Assembly (NCBI GenBank): GCA_040954595.2
Contig: CM082592.2
Location: forward strand, 1,488,001-1,552,000
Reading direction: 5' to 3'
Length of the DNA: 64,000 nt
Source: Balanoglossus misakiensis
Taxonomy: Eukaryota; Hemichordata
The notes under the pieces were generated by a model that was not told where the DNA came from, made no database searches, and was given only the letters and a program-made list of their open reading frames with translations. The translations under genes and the position numbers were made by a program. This document shows positions 32,569-45,002 of the stretch, one piece after another (the stretch's first letter is position 1; the number at the start of each line of letters is the position of its first letter).

Positions 32569-35500
32569 ATGACTGGCCTGAGAAGCTGTAAAATGGTGCG
32601 AGATTGTCGTGAAATACCCTTAAAGTTAACGCTCATCGCTACATTCGTCATGCTGTCGGTGACATTACTGCAGCAAGCAGGTAAGACATTTTAATTCCTC
32701 AAAACAGGAGCACAAGAATCCTATTATTTTGTGATCGTTTAAACTGACTGTCATGAGAATAACGATTTTATTTCCAGGTTGCGTCACCTACCACGTTTTC
32801 GGGCCGATGGATCACCCTTCTGCCTACATTTTTTGTGAGCGATTAGGTCTTCGTCTTGTTAAAGATGACAGCGAAGAAAAACACGCAGCTATAGTAAACA
32901 GTTTAAAAGAACGCGGCATTTTACAGAATTTATTCTGGATAGATGCTCGACTGATTGACAACGGAAGCGTAGTCACAAGAGGCGGGGAATTTTTGACTCA
33001 CAAGCCCTGGATGACAGATTTTTCAGAAAATGATGGAGAGTGTCTCGCAATGGCGTGAGTTGAGCGTTTTGAAACTATATTATAATATGCAAAACTGTGT
33101 GTTGTTTGTACTCATAATAATACAACTAAACTTGAAACAATCATTGTGTGTCATGTGCAGAAGCTGACAATGGAAAATCAGTAGGGACAAAGTTGATTGC
33201 CCATGTAAAGATATGCAAATGTTACAAGAGACAATATCTTCGGATCACAAAGTTATATATTTTGTAATTGCAAACACATGACTCCTTTTTATGGAAAATT
33301 TCAATCGGAAACTGTGAGATATGGCCAGATTTGTCTCGTCGTTTACCGTTAAACACCAAACTTTCTCAGCAAAATGTGGTACAACAATCTAACTTCGATT
33401 TATTTATGTTTCTGCCAATTTAAGATCATGTAGACTTTATTCTCCATTGTTTTTTCGATCTTAGTCAACCGTCAAGGAGAAATGCAGAAAACGTTTTGCA
33501 GTATATATTATGAAAGGTGTACAGGTTGACTGGCGTTAATGTGCGACGATAAAATATACTTACTTGAAGTTTTCATTTCCAGATTAGGCAAATGGAAAAA
33601 TAAAGATTGTGGTAACAGCGTTGATGTGTCAGCTTTATGTGAAAATGCGAGTAAGTTATATTTTACTTAATTCTTTGCCACTTGGTGTACTTTATGACTG
33701 ATCTACCCGGTTTGTTCAGGTCGAAAGAAATATTGTTGTTTTTTATGTATTTATAACAGTTTGCATCTTAATTAGGTGACACAATCACCTCATTTAATTG
33801 TCAAAACATGTATTTGGTTCATTTTTAGAATACTAGATAATTTTCGGTGTATTTCGCCGTTTTCCTTGAATACAGACGTAAAATAAAAGCTTAATTAGAG
33901 ACCCAAAATCAAAATAGACATTATTTTAATTTTAAAAGAAACAAATTGTGTTTTTTATCTCTTTTGTAGCTTCTTTCGACTTAACTAACACACTTAAGAA
34001 GAGTATGGTGGATGCATACCAGGTATGTGAGAAGTTTGGGTTACGTCTTTTAACCGACACAACTGAATGGAAATATGGACTGTACTGTGGATCCATTAAA
34101 ACGTGGAGTAACGCATGGATTGATGCTATCATCGCGGCAGATGGCAATGTCAAGACAGCCAGCGGTTTAATATTGGAACACACGCCTTTTGCGGCCAACC
34201 AGGCTTTTGAAGTCGGATTGTGTATTCGTGTAGTGTGAGTCGTTCTTTGTCCCTGTCATAGGCGTTGGAACTTGCGAGATTACATTGGAGAAATAATGGC
34301 AGTTAAATGTGTGTATGCTTGTTGCAAGACGTGTTTCTTATCTTAAAGGTTACAATCAGTATTTTGCACTATTTCTGGTATTTTGTCAACTTAATCTGCC
34401 ATATCGTCTGAATTGCAAAGCACAATTTGAGCATGATACTTTACAGCTAACGCTGATTGCATTACAATTCCAACATGTGCCTTACAACATGAAAGACAGT
34501 GAATGTAAGAAAGTAATCGGAACCCTGCCCATGTCAAGATTGAGTTTTTATATTGAACGATTTTGGAAAACTAAGCCAGGGTATGCTTCATGAATAATGA
34601 TTTTATTTAAATAACGCAAAATGTGGCCTTATGACCAACCCGCTTTCTATAGAAAACATTATTGACACTGTACAGTATTCATTGTACAAGTCTTACTGCA
34701 GAATTCAAAATAGCTGCAACAACCGCCAAACTAGAAACACCGTATTTCTTTGATACTCTTTGTCTACTCAATTGTGACCTTGTTACTATTTTAGAGATAA
34801 CGCCTTGTTGGCATCAAAGAAATACGGTGTTTCTAGTTTGGCGGTTGTTGCAGCTATTTTGAATTGTGTGGTAAACAATCCTTTGTTATACAGATGTGCC
34901 ATTGATATTAAACTTACATGGTACACTGTAGACTGCAATGAACGTCAAAGGGTTATTTGTGAGGATAAAAGTAAGTATTTGAGACATTTTATCTCGCGAT
35001 TACTTCTGTATGAGATTATGTTTACCGATTTCATTAGTATACACAGATAAAGGAATGCATGACATTGAAATTATTTGACATGAAAGAAGGTTGTTGACAA
35101 CAATGTAAAGATGTCACCTGAAAATGTTATATAATCATGTACTATTTTGAAGTCACGAATGCCTTCTAAGTTTTATAAATACAACACATAATATTTTGGC
35201 ACCTCTCACATCATCTGTCTTTTACATTTGCAACATCCAGATGATGACTTACTTCTGATGCGGGAGAGGTTGGTCAAGATAAGTGACGATGAATTCAGAA
35301 CAGCAGATGTGGTAAGAAAGGTGTCAATCATTTGAGATTGATGTAATGCACTGTATTGTATGAAGCCACAAGTTAGCGAAATACACTTAAGCGTTCATTA
35401 AAGGTCTTTATGATGGGATATGAATATGTTGTGACAACTAAAGCAACATACTAAATAATTCCACGAAGCTATAAAGCGAAATAAAAATAATTGCATATAT

Positions 35501-38500
35501 TCTTTTTCCAGGGTGTTAGTGTAATTGAAAAGTTAGCCACTTTAACCTCTGACCTTTCAAATAAAAGTGTCATATTTGAAGGAAGAATTCTATTTACAAA
35601 AGGTATTGTGATCTTTTTTATTTAAAACCACGATGTGCCTGTGACGTCAGTAAGCATTTCAACACCGTCCATATTAAATATCAGCCAATGATATAAATAC
35701 GATGATGGTATCATACGCAGAAATGTAGAACCTTACAATCCGTAAGCGTATGGTGACCGTCAAATATGTCATTTTCAGAAAAACTGAGCTCTAGACTATT
35801 GAAAAAGCTGATGGATACGAGAAAAGAGACATACTTATTATCAAGCGGCGTATGATGCAATAGCGGATGCAGACCGATAGAGTGAGAAAGTTTTAAATGT
35901 CAATAATTATATATTTCAGAAACACTGAATGTCATGCAAAAGGTGATAGACAGAATGCAGTCCCTAATTGACGCCAATCCGAGCGACAGGCTGAAACCCG
36001 GGCAGGCAAATCACCTGACAAAGATAACAACGAAAGTATTCGACCATTTATCGATGTTTATACTGAACGAGGCTATTTGTGGACATGGAGCAATCATCGT
36101 GAACACTTCTTCTCTTGTGCTGCATCTGAAAAAGAACTTTGTGCAGGACTTGAGCAACGTCACCATTATGATTGGAGATGGAAGTGGATTTAGTATTCCA
36201 CCAGCAGATATTATGTTTCCACAATTGTCGCAGGACACAGCCTTGAACAGGATGGTTTGTATACAACGTCTATAATCAGAAGAAAAATATTTCATTTTCC
36301 ATCATATACTGCTCTATACTTGTATATTGATATTTGTATACCATTGGTCTTTAGGACTCTGCCGCCAGTAAACTATAATGTGACGTCCCAGTGATCTTGC
36401 TATCATTAATGGAATGAACTGTAGGCTGATATTTGTTTTGAGTCAATGCATCCGTTGCAATTGTTTTTTTTTTTTTTACAAAATTAGCCCATACTATATT
36501 TTAATGATGATCTTTGGTTTTATGTACAATATCTGTTGTTGTCATCTTGTGTCATTATGCTCAAGAATAATAAGTATTTTTTTGCCTTTAGATTTTCCGA
36601 TTCGGTGGGAATCCCCACAGATTGGCAAATAGGACACATGGCTTCACTACCGATATACTGACCTTGGAATTCAGAGATGAAGATGGTAATGAGATTAAAG
36701 GTTGGTTTTCATTAAGGCCAAAAGTGGCATCCTAACATTCTTAGGGAACTCACAACAATACTTGAAATGTTCAGGGGAAAGAAGTTGCCTCTCTGGAACG
36801 CCTTGTCTTAAGGGGTTATTGATTGGGAATGGAGGATGTCCTATGTCACCATTGTCGTAACGAAGCACCATTTAAACTGGAAACGGCGAATTCCTTCTTT
36901 AAAACAACTTTACCGAGAAACCCAGCAACATACTTGTATACAAATACTCGCTCACAATTTCATCTTTCATATGGTATATATAATCAATTATTGAGAACTA
37001 CCGTATAATCATTGTACAAGTTAACGTCACACCAGAAAGCCAGCGATATAAAAATACTCGATCACATTTTCATCATTGATGGCGTAACTAGATTAATGAC
37101 CAATTTGTGAATTTACTTTTGAAATTACTTTGAATTATAACATAACATTTTTATTTTCAGTGAAAAATGCATCAGAGGATCTCGGTGTATGGCTTGGTAA
37201 TTATCAGACACCTATAAATGAAAGCATCGTTAGGGGATTATACGTGGAAAGGGAAGGAGTCACTCACTATGCATTGACAGTAACGGTAATCTTTTACATA
37301 ATATATGAAATTCACTGATCATTACATGTTTTCTGATCTAGTCTTTAACATAACCATTTGATCAATGGGGCAAAATTCAAACATGAGTATAAATGGCATC
37401 GGTGCCATTTCAAACACAGTGTTATCCTTTACCTCATAAATTTCCTTATGTTAATTTTATCTCAATTTCTCGTTGTAGGCGCTATCGGCCTATTCTGCAT
37501 TTCAAATCATCCTGGAAGCATCAGCGCCTGTCTTCGAGACTACTACAGCATACATGTCAATGGAAAGACTTGACGCCGTTGGTATCTACGGTGGTTCCCA
37601 TTATGTAACTGAGTTGGTATTTGCAGGGTGTACAGCATCCATATTTCTACCAGAAGCAAAGATCACCAGGACAGGCTTGTATTACATAATGTTTGATCTT
37701 ACCAGTGGTAAGTTATGTTTTGGGATGTTGGTGTTTATGATGCTGTCAAATTGAAAAATCAACATGTATATACACTAAGTAATGCCACGATTACGCGATT
37801 TCATTAAAGCACAAAGAGTTGCCACTTTTTGCGTGATGATAGCGAGGTAATGTTATCGCCTCTTCTGTGTGGGTATATATCTATATATCTGTCTGTATGT
37901 ATGTCTGTCTGTCTGTCTATCGGTCTATCTATCTATCTGTCTGTCTGTCTGTCTGTCTGTCTGTCAGCGCGATATTTAAAAAAGGTTAATCAGAATATGG
38001 TCAGGTCTTATATGCAAATGGAAGAACTGATTACTTTTTGTGGGGGGCACATATTAAAGCGTCTAGAGCTGCCACTTTTGCATTATTTTTATGATTTTAT
38101 ATTCCAACTTAAATTGGTCCATCTAAATAAGCTTACTGATAGGTATACTTGAACATCTCATCAATGCCCAATTGTGGGTGTGTGTTGAAATTTGAGCACG
38201 CTTCATATTAAATGGATGCCGCACCCGTTTAATCAGCCTTATACACATGGTACACCACTGTTGTGGTATGCGTCGCCAAGAGTTGACAAACTGATGCAAA
38301 TACATGTGATATGACTTAATGGTGAAGATTGTAGAGGACAGAGAATAGATTTGAAGTGAAATTTTGCAGCTCAAGGGGCTTTCAGCTTGTAATATCCATT
38401 GCCATTATAAAGTATGTTAAAAGTTCTGGTGAAAATAGGGTGATTACTGGCTTGTTGTCATAAAATCACCAATTAAATGTTCCTCTGTTGGACTGACTCA

Positions 38501-39213
38501 CGTATTCGCAGTCCCTTTGGAATTTAAATTATTAGAAATTTTGGCCTGTGTCAAAATATTCCAGCGTGATCCCTGTTTCACAACTTTAAAAGATTCTCCT
38601 GTTGATTTTAAATGAAATAGGAGGAAGAAACCGACGTTTGTTCTGTATATTTTTTTTATCTACAGCCCATGGGGTTGACATCAAGGTTTTCACTACTCAA
38701 CACAGATGTAGCTACTTTGATGAGACTAACTGGCAAAATGATGGTTGTAAGGTATAAACGCGTTTCCTCAAATTTTGCAATAATTGATATGCTCCATGTA
38801 CTTGCAAGCGATGAAACTAAAGACAAGTGACATTTAGTGTGATTTTTGGGGATACTGTGGAAAAATATGCAATAAAAACTAAAAATACAGAAGGTACTGC
38901 ATCTTAAGATTAATGCTGACACGTGGAAAATACCGTAAACGTAAAAAATGTACTGATTCACGTGAGGGCGCTTTTCCTTGTTTAAATTAACGCTGGGATG
39001 TGAACCAGGTGTTTGATCTTGTTTCACTTGCAAAAGAAACGCCCACTGCTGTGTCAATATGCATTTTTTCTGCTCGATTATTTGCAGGTGTCACCAAAAT
39101 CCAACTTCAATTCTACCCTGTGTCTGTGTAATCACCTGACCGTTTTCAGTGCAATGGTGGGAGTTGTTGAATCTGATGGACGATTCCACGATGAGCGCAG
39201 GGTCGTCCATTAG
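32569..39213 (+). CDS. Lectin-GAIN gene B: tandem paralogue of gene A, 13 exons
   Basis: Exons: 32569-32680, 32778-33054, 33583-33650, 33970-34234, 34894-34970, 35241-35311, 35512-35602, 35920-36254, 36592-36700, 37161-37285, 37479-37707, 38666-38751, 39088-39213. They total 656 codons plus stop. Every exon of gene A has a counterpart with the same phase; only exon 3 (two codons longer) and exon 13 differ in length. Introns are also strongly alike, pointing to recent duplication. Lectin-like domain 1 has LFWIDARL and GECLAM; domain 2 has NAWIDAII and VICEDK. The GPS motif is unchanged (CSYFDETNWQNDGCK, CLCNHLTVFS). Where gene A stops, gene B has GAA and continues 14 polar residues (ESDGRFHDERRVVH) to TAG. 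Neither copy gains a membrane segment. Function is unknown beyond the domain content. Confidence 0.85.
34696..34871. mobile_element. 176-bp TA-flanked inverted-repeat MITE in intron 4 of gene B
   Basis: Arms of about 55 bp (CTGCAGAATTCAAAATAG... and ...CTATTTTGAATTGTGTGG) flank a spacer of about 70 bp. TA lies on each side (34694-34695 and 34872-34873). Gene A has the uninterrupted sequence at the same intron position (about 25668), with one TA. A TA duplication fits Tc1/mariner-type mobilisation. Confidence 0.85.
37872..37965. repeat. (TCTG/TCTA)n microsatellite
   Basis: Tetranucleotide array in the intron between exons 11 and 12 of gene B. Gene A has no equivalent. Confidence 0.9.
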
Positions 39214-39582
39214 ATCTCGAGATGTGACAAAATAAGCTTATGGGACAAGTTCTGAACTAATAATGTACCATTGACATAATAAGCTGTCACTTGCCATTGT
39301 AATAAACCATAATTTCACTTGTCATCAGGGTGGAGTTATATTCTGTAACTTCAAAACAAATTGTATGTGTTGACCTTGAATTACTCTGGATTATTCTGGT
39401 TGATATTAAAGCGTTCACTTAAAGTGCAGTATGTATGTATGGCGCCTTTTCCCATCGAATGAAATTACGCTTCATGTGATGATGCTCTGATGGATGGAAG
39501 GGAGGGAGGGAAGGAGGGATGGAGGGACTCCCTATAGGGAGGGAGGGAGGGAATGAGGGAGGAATGGAGGGAGTTGCTGTTT

Positions 39583-39640
<58 letters not shown>

Positions 39641-40179
39641 AAAAATAGCTTTTTCTAGATGGGGTTCTTTACAAAACTTTTGAAAAGTTCGCATACTATA
39701 CATAAAGGTAGACAATCGATTTTTTGGAAAATGGATATTTGAGGAATAAACTATGCCGTATTTGGGAAGATTTTGCAGATACTTGGTCACTATGTGTGCC
39801 GTTTTGAATTCCTGGACATATTTATCTTCACCGACATCTCCCGCAGCGGAAGTAAGTCATCACATGAATATTGCAAATGTGTAATGTAGATGACATGACA
39901 GGCGATAAAATCTTACAATTGGATTTTTAGAGTTGCAATTTTTTGAATAAGAAATGTTGCCATAAATAAATTAAAGCCACTCTTTCAGGATCTACCTCAG
40001 AACCCTAACCGATGGGTTAGCCTCTGGGAATCCGTATTGTAGCATTATTGTTGACGTGGACAATGCACTAAAGACAAGTTATTGAATATATATCACATGT
40101 ACACTCAAAGGAAATGTATAAGTGCGGGACAATTTGCCGAATTTTCATTGATTGGGGTCAGACGCAAAATGTGTCACCC
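39214..40179. other. 3' flank of gene B with simple repeats
   Basis: Contains GGGA/GGAGGGA-type repeats at about 39495-39570 and a (TTG)n array at about 39585-39640. A block at 39740-39900 is shared with 31620-31780 and 40330-40480. No gene seen. Confidence 0.6.
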
Positions 40180-40270
40180 ATGGATAGCCTGAGAAGACGT
40201 AAATTGTTACAATGTTGTCGTGAAATCCCTTTGACGTTAACGATCATCGCCACATTCGTCGAAAGCATTT
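40180..40270 (+). pseudogene. Decayed first exon of a lectin-GAIN copy
   Basis: ATG at 40180 opens a diverged version of the shared first exon (CCREIPLTLTIIATFV). The end of the hydrophobic segment and the donor site are missing, and the frame stops soon after. Confidence 0.7.
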
Positions 40271-41387
40271 AAAAATGTTGCATTCCTCACGGAGTGGGAG
40301 ACGATCGATTTTGGGAATGTTGATATTGAAGGGGGGTGGCATGTATGTCGTATTTGGGTAAATTTTGCAGATACTTTTGTATACCAGATGTGCTGAATTC
40401 ATACTCGCATATGTCACAACATATCCCGCAGCAGCAGACGTAAGTCAATATCTGAATAATGCAAATGTTTAATGCAGATGACATGAGAGGCGGTAGAATA
40501 TTACAAATTGTATTTTTATAACTACAGAATTTTAGAATAAAGATGTGACCATAAATAAATTAAAGCCACTCTCTTAAGATCTAATCCAGGGGCCCTTACC
40601 GGAGGATTAACCTCTGGGAAACCGCATTGTAGCATTATCATTTGTGTGGTCAATGCATGAAAGGCAAGGCATTAAATATATATCACATGTACACTCAAGA
40701 GAAATGAATATTTGCAGGACAATAAGCCGAAATTCCATTAGTTGGGTGAAACAGTCGAGGAATTAAAGTTGATATTTTCAGGTACGTATTTCCTTGATTT
40801 AAACAATAGACCAGGGAAACTTGTCATTCGATATTTGCAATACTGTTTTCAAATATAATTTCCAACGAATTTTAATTGTTCAAACGTGCATCCATTTACA
40901 TTTTTCATTGTGCCCTTCAGCAGGTACCGTGTGTACATGCACACAGACTATCTTCTTGTTATCTCGAGGGTAGTGGCAATTGACGCAGTAACGTTCCAGT
41001 TGGTTGGCCCTAACAACCCCTAGGATGTATCTGCTAACAAAAAGATGAAAGAACACGACATAGCGTCTCCATTTATCCCATGCTCTCTGCGGTGGTTGCT
41101 ATTCTTTACAAAACATAATAATTTCTCAAGTCCCCTGTACACTTTTAATGTCCTTCAGCAGTTGGTGTGTGTACATGCTCAAAGACTCTCTCCTTGTTAT
41201 CTTAAAAAAGGCGTAGGGGAGGGGGAATTGACGCAGCAACGTTCCAGTTCCAAACAACCCGAAGGCATAGCGTCTCCATGGTGCCTTGCTCACACAATCA
41301 GTAGTTACAATTCTTTGCAAAACACGCATAACTTATCAAGCTTTTAATATACAGGTTGATCGCAGATAAGCCGCACAACTCGCAACC
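40271..41387. other. Duplicated 5' flank of lectin-GAIN copies
   Basis: Closely parallels 31600-32568 upstream of gene B, including the strings GTATGTCGTATTTGGGTAAA, GTGTACATGCACA and the sequence just before the start codon (CGCACAACTCGCAACC). It is probably the promoter region of a third copy. Confidence 0.65.
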
Positions 41388-41499
41388 ATGACTGGCCTGA
41401 GAAGCTGTAAAATGGTGCGAGATTGTCGTGAAATACCCTTAAAGTTAACGCTCATCGTTACATTCGTCATTCTGTCGGTGACATTACTGCAGCAAGCAG
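41388..41499 (+). pseudogene. First exon of a third lectin-GAIN copy, truncated after it
   Basis: A complete 112-nt first exon with ATG and a good donor (GCAG|GTAAGAC), nearly identical to that of gene B. Similarity stops about 25 bp into the intron (near 41524), where unrelated repeated DNA begins. No second exon occurs in the rest of the window. The copy is therefore broken here, unless its remaining exons lie beyond 64000. Confidence 0.75.
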
Positions 41500-41810
41500 G
41501 TAAGACATTTTAATTCCTCAAAACCAAGGATAGGTAAGAAATATCAGCAAAGCGACAAATCTACACCGTCTAGATGGAAAGAAAGGCTGTCAAGCAGCGA
41601 AATCGAGATAATTTAGCTGCGCAAGGGGTTTGTCGAGCAGCAAAACCTAGATAGTCTAGCTGCAATTCCAGGGGGTTTTCCCGAAATTCCGTTGGATTTC
41701 AAAATGGCGATCAGGAGTATAAACACTCGCTAACTGTCAGTTTTTCCTGATATTAGGTGTTTAAAAGCAAAATTTCGGAATAAAATGTAGCGCGTTCTGG
41801 GACAATAACA

Positions 41811-42475
41811 ATAGCCATGCACAGCTGGAGACGTGTCCGTGCTCCGAGTTTTTTTTTCTATCTTCTTCAAAAGTATTGAGAGTTAAACAAAATCGTTTGG
41901 CACAACTGTTTTCAAATTCATCAGTCCCTGAACGCGCTACATGTTATTCCAAAATGTTGCTTTTCATTCATTCATTTAAGTAAATATCGGGATAAACTTA
42001 CAGTTACAGGGCTTCGTATCCTACGGTGATGCCTTGGGGGGCTCGCCGGCCGTAAGACACAAGGGCCCTGCAGCAATGCATAGCTAGACGTGTCCGTACT
42101 CCTAGTTTTTTTATCTTCTACAAGAGAGTTTCACAAAATCGTTTGGCACAACTATTTTCAAACGCATTATTCCCTGAACGTGCTACATGTTATTCGGAAA
42201 TGTTGCTTTCAAACAAGTAAATATCGGGATAAACTTACAGTTACAGGGCTGTGTACCTTACGGTGATGCATTGGGGGCTCGCCGGCCGTAAGACACAAGG
42301 GCCCTGAAGCCATGCACAGCTAGAGACGTGTCCGTACTCCGAGTTTTTTCTATCTTCTTCAAAAGTATTGAGAGTTAAACAAAATCGTTTGGCACAACTG
42401 TTTTCAAATTCATCAGTCCCTGAACGCGCTACATGTTATTCCAAAATGTTGCTTTTCATTCATTCATTCATTCAT
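41811..42475. repeat. Three tandem copies of an about 245-bp unit
   Basis: Units begin near 41811, 42073 and 42310 at a string like GCCATGCACAGCTAGAGACG. Each unit contains TCGTTTGGCACAACT, CTACATGTTATTC and, in the first two, CTCGCCGGCCGTAAGACACA. Not coding. Confidence 0.85.
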
Positions 42476-42476
42476 T

Positions 42477-43155
42477 TAGACTAGGAAAAGGAATTTCAAT
42501 TTTTCACTGCTTTTTACAAAATTCAATATGGGCGCCATAATCTTCGACCAATCACAATGCTCTTTGCAAACTTGATAGACATCAGTGTAGTGAGCATAGT
42601 CCCCGAATCTTGCGACTCAGTTATTGCCCATTCTGGAGAAGAAGATTTTTGCAGTTTTACTATGGTTTTTCGAAAATCCAATATGGCCGCCATAATCTTC
42701 GACCAATCACAACGCTTCTTATCAAACTTGATAGACATCAGTTAGGTGACCACATACCCCAAACCCCGTGTCTCGGTTATCACCGGTTCTGGAGAAGAAG
42801 ATTTTTAAAATTTAAGCCAGATTTCAGAAAAAAAAATTGTAGCAAAAACACTGCAACATTGACAGCAAAATTTCCAATTATAAAAATGATGGGTAGAAGG
42901 TAGTCTACCTGCATGCCAAATTTGAAGTCGATCTGACTTGTAGTTTCTGAGATCTGAGATTTGCATTTTTTCAGAAAATCCAATATGGCCGCCAGGTCAC
43001 GTGACTAATTAAGTATTCACAAATCGATGCACATCTACTCATTGACCTTGACCACTGTAGCAAGTTTGAGCAGTGTACCTGCAGTAGTTTCTGAGATTTA
43101 GTTGGCCGAAGAATTGACACAAGAATAAAGAAAGAAAGAAAGAAAGAAAGAAAGA
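42477..43155 (+). mobile_element. Partial Helitron-like repeat lacking its 5' half
   Basis: Matches 14580-15240 of the full copy, including AATATGGCCGCC blocks and the GAAA tract, but has no 3' hairpin. It provides an uninterrupted reference (GCAACATTGACAGC at about 42855) for the transposon insertion at 44279. Confidence 0.8.
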
Positions 43156-44278
43156 TTAAAGCTGCAAGCAGCATTGTCCGGGCCCAAGCTCTATTATCTG
43201 ATCTGATTATTAGATATGCACATAATTAATGAGTAGAAACATAATGCTGTGTTTTATCCCATGATATATCAAGATTATATCTATGTTTAGTGCTGATATA
43301 GTGTTAAGTAGGTCAAAGGTCACCCAGAGGTCACCCACAATTAGGACAGAAAATTTTGACCCATAGTGGTCCATGTCCAACAAAAACCAGACCTCTAGAC
43401 CTTTTGGTTAGCCCGGAATTAGGTATGCACATAAATAATGAGTTAAGCAGGTGTCACAGGTGACCCAAAACTTTGGCTTTTCATTATGGCCCCATACCTC
43501 CAAACGCCAAGGCTGTATCTGCTGTGGATGCTGAGATTTGCGAAAGTAGGTCAAAGGTCACCAGAGGTCACCCAACATTTGGGTAAAAAAATTTGACCCC
43601 ATATTTGTCCTGTCCAACAAAAACAAAACCTCTAGGTCTATTGGTTCGCCTGTATTTAGCTATGCACATAATTAATGAGGTCAGCAGGGGTCAAAGGGGT
43701 CGTGAAAAGTAGCAACATTTTTTGATCACACACTAATCCACAAAAACCAAACTTATAGCGTGGAATTAGATATTCAGAAGAATGATGCGTCAAAAGTAGG
43801 TCAAAGGTCATTGCCAAAATTACCAAAATATTCATAGCATATTGTAGTCTTATGATGATTCATATCCATAAAAAGAATTTCTGTGCTATCAATTTTTAGG
43901 CTAGAAAGGAAAATTTTACTTTTTAATCGTTTTTCACAAAATCCAATATGGCCGCCATAATCTTCGACCAATCACATTCCTCTTCGCAAACTTGATAGAC
44001 ATCTGTTTAATGACCACACACACCAAATCTTGTGACTCGGTTATCGCTGGTTCTTGAGAAGAAGATTTTTCAAATTCTACTAGGGTTTTTCGAAAATCCA
44101 ATATGGCCGCCATAATCTTCGACCAATCACAATGATCTTCGCAAACTTGATAGACATTAGTTAGGTGACCACATACCCCAAATGGCGTGACTCAGTTATC
44201 GCCGGTTCTGGAGAAGAAGATTTTTGAAATTTTGACTAGATTTCAGAAAAACAACTGTAGCAAAAAAACTGCAACATT
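43156..44278 (+). mobile_element. Full-length Helitron-like repeat, left part (split by a transposon)
   Basis: Starts TTAAAGCTGCAAGCAGC like 13811 and follows that copy closely to GCAACATT at 44278. The rest resumes at 56746. The two parts add to about 1.47 kb, equal to the intact copy. It carries three perfect AGGTCAAAGGTCA motifs. Confidence 0.85.
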
Positions 44279-44313
44279 CACTGCGGCCCAGGGCGCCCCT
44301 GTTTTGTCCAATG
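44279..44313 (+). repeat. Left terminal inverted repeat of the CACTA-like element
   Basis: About 35 bp, from CACTGCGGCCCA to TCCAATG. It pairs with 56711-56745 with several substitutions and small gaps. Confidence 0.8.
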
Positions 44314-44383
44314 CTTCGCGGAGCATGCATATCTATTCTGGGGTCACTGTTGGGGTCATTTCCGTTGGTTACGGTAAATCAAG

Positions 44384-45002
44384 ATGGCGGCGCCCACGAT
44401 GAAACTTGCGAAGATTGTCAAGCGTAAGCTGCGTGATACAAAATTTGATTTGATTAGGTAGGGGAGTGATTTCCAGTGCAACCTGCATGGTTTGTTTGAT
44501 GAGCTGGACGCAAATGTTGAATCCGCTATCAAGAGACATGATAAAATCACAGCTGATAAGGTAAAGCTCCGCCAGATAGCATCGTACCCAATTTTTGAGC
44601 GAGAAATGGATCATTGGCGCTCGAAAGTGACCCAGAAACTGAAGCCGTCTTGTTCGATGCGGAATCCTTGGAAGGGGAGCTTCAGTAGAAACATCCCACT
44701 AGAAGTATTTGAGCTTGTTTTACTATGCAACTCGCAATTCAATGGGAATTGAAGAATGTGTCACACCACGTATAATCACGCTGAAGTTCACCTGGATAAA
44801 CAAAGTCAACTATGTTATTGGTCGAGGAGCTCGCTCTGATAACCAGCAGCTGCTGGTTAGGTCAGTGAAGGGTCAACGGGTGGAAGTGGTCTGTTCCAAT
44901 GAAAAGCCAATGGTTGTGCGGTATAGAAAGACATTTGAAACAGCGACGATCAGCTTTCACTATGGATGCTGGAACAAACATGGAGTGCCTCAACATGTTT
45001 GA
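44384..45002 (+). pseudogene. Unrecognised small gene of the CACTA-like element, one stop and one frameshift
   Basis: An ATG at 44384, about 100 bp inside the left end, opens a basic N-terminus (MKLAKIVKRKLRDTKFDL). An in-frame TAG follows at about 44459. The frame then continues (LFDELDANVESAIKRHDKIT, YPIFEREMDHWRSKV). A frameshift near 44715 moves it to a frame with YYATRNSMGIEECVTPR and VIGRGARSDNQQLLVRSV, ending at 45002. About 200 residues in all. A poly(A)-type AATAAA lies near 45160. I do not recognise a domain. The gene points toward the large minus-strand gene, so the two are convergent. It could be an accessory transposition protein, but that is only a guess from position. Confidence 0.55.
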
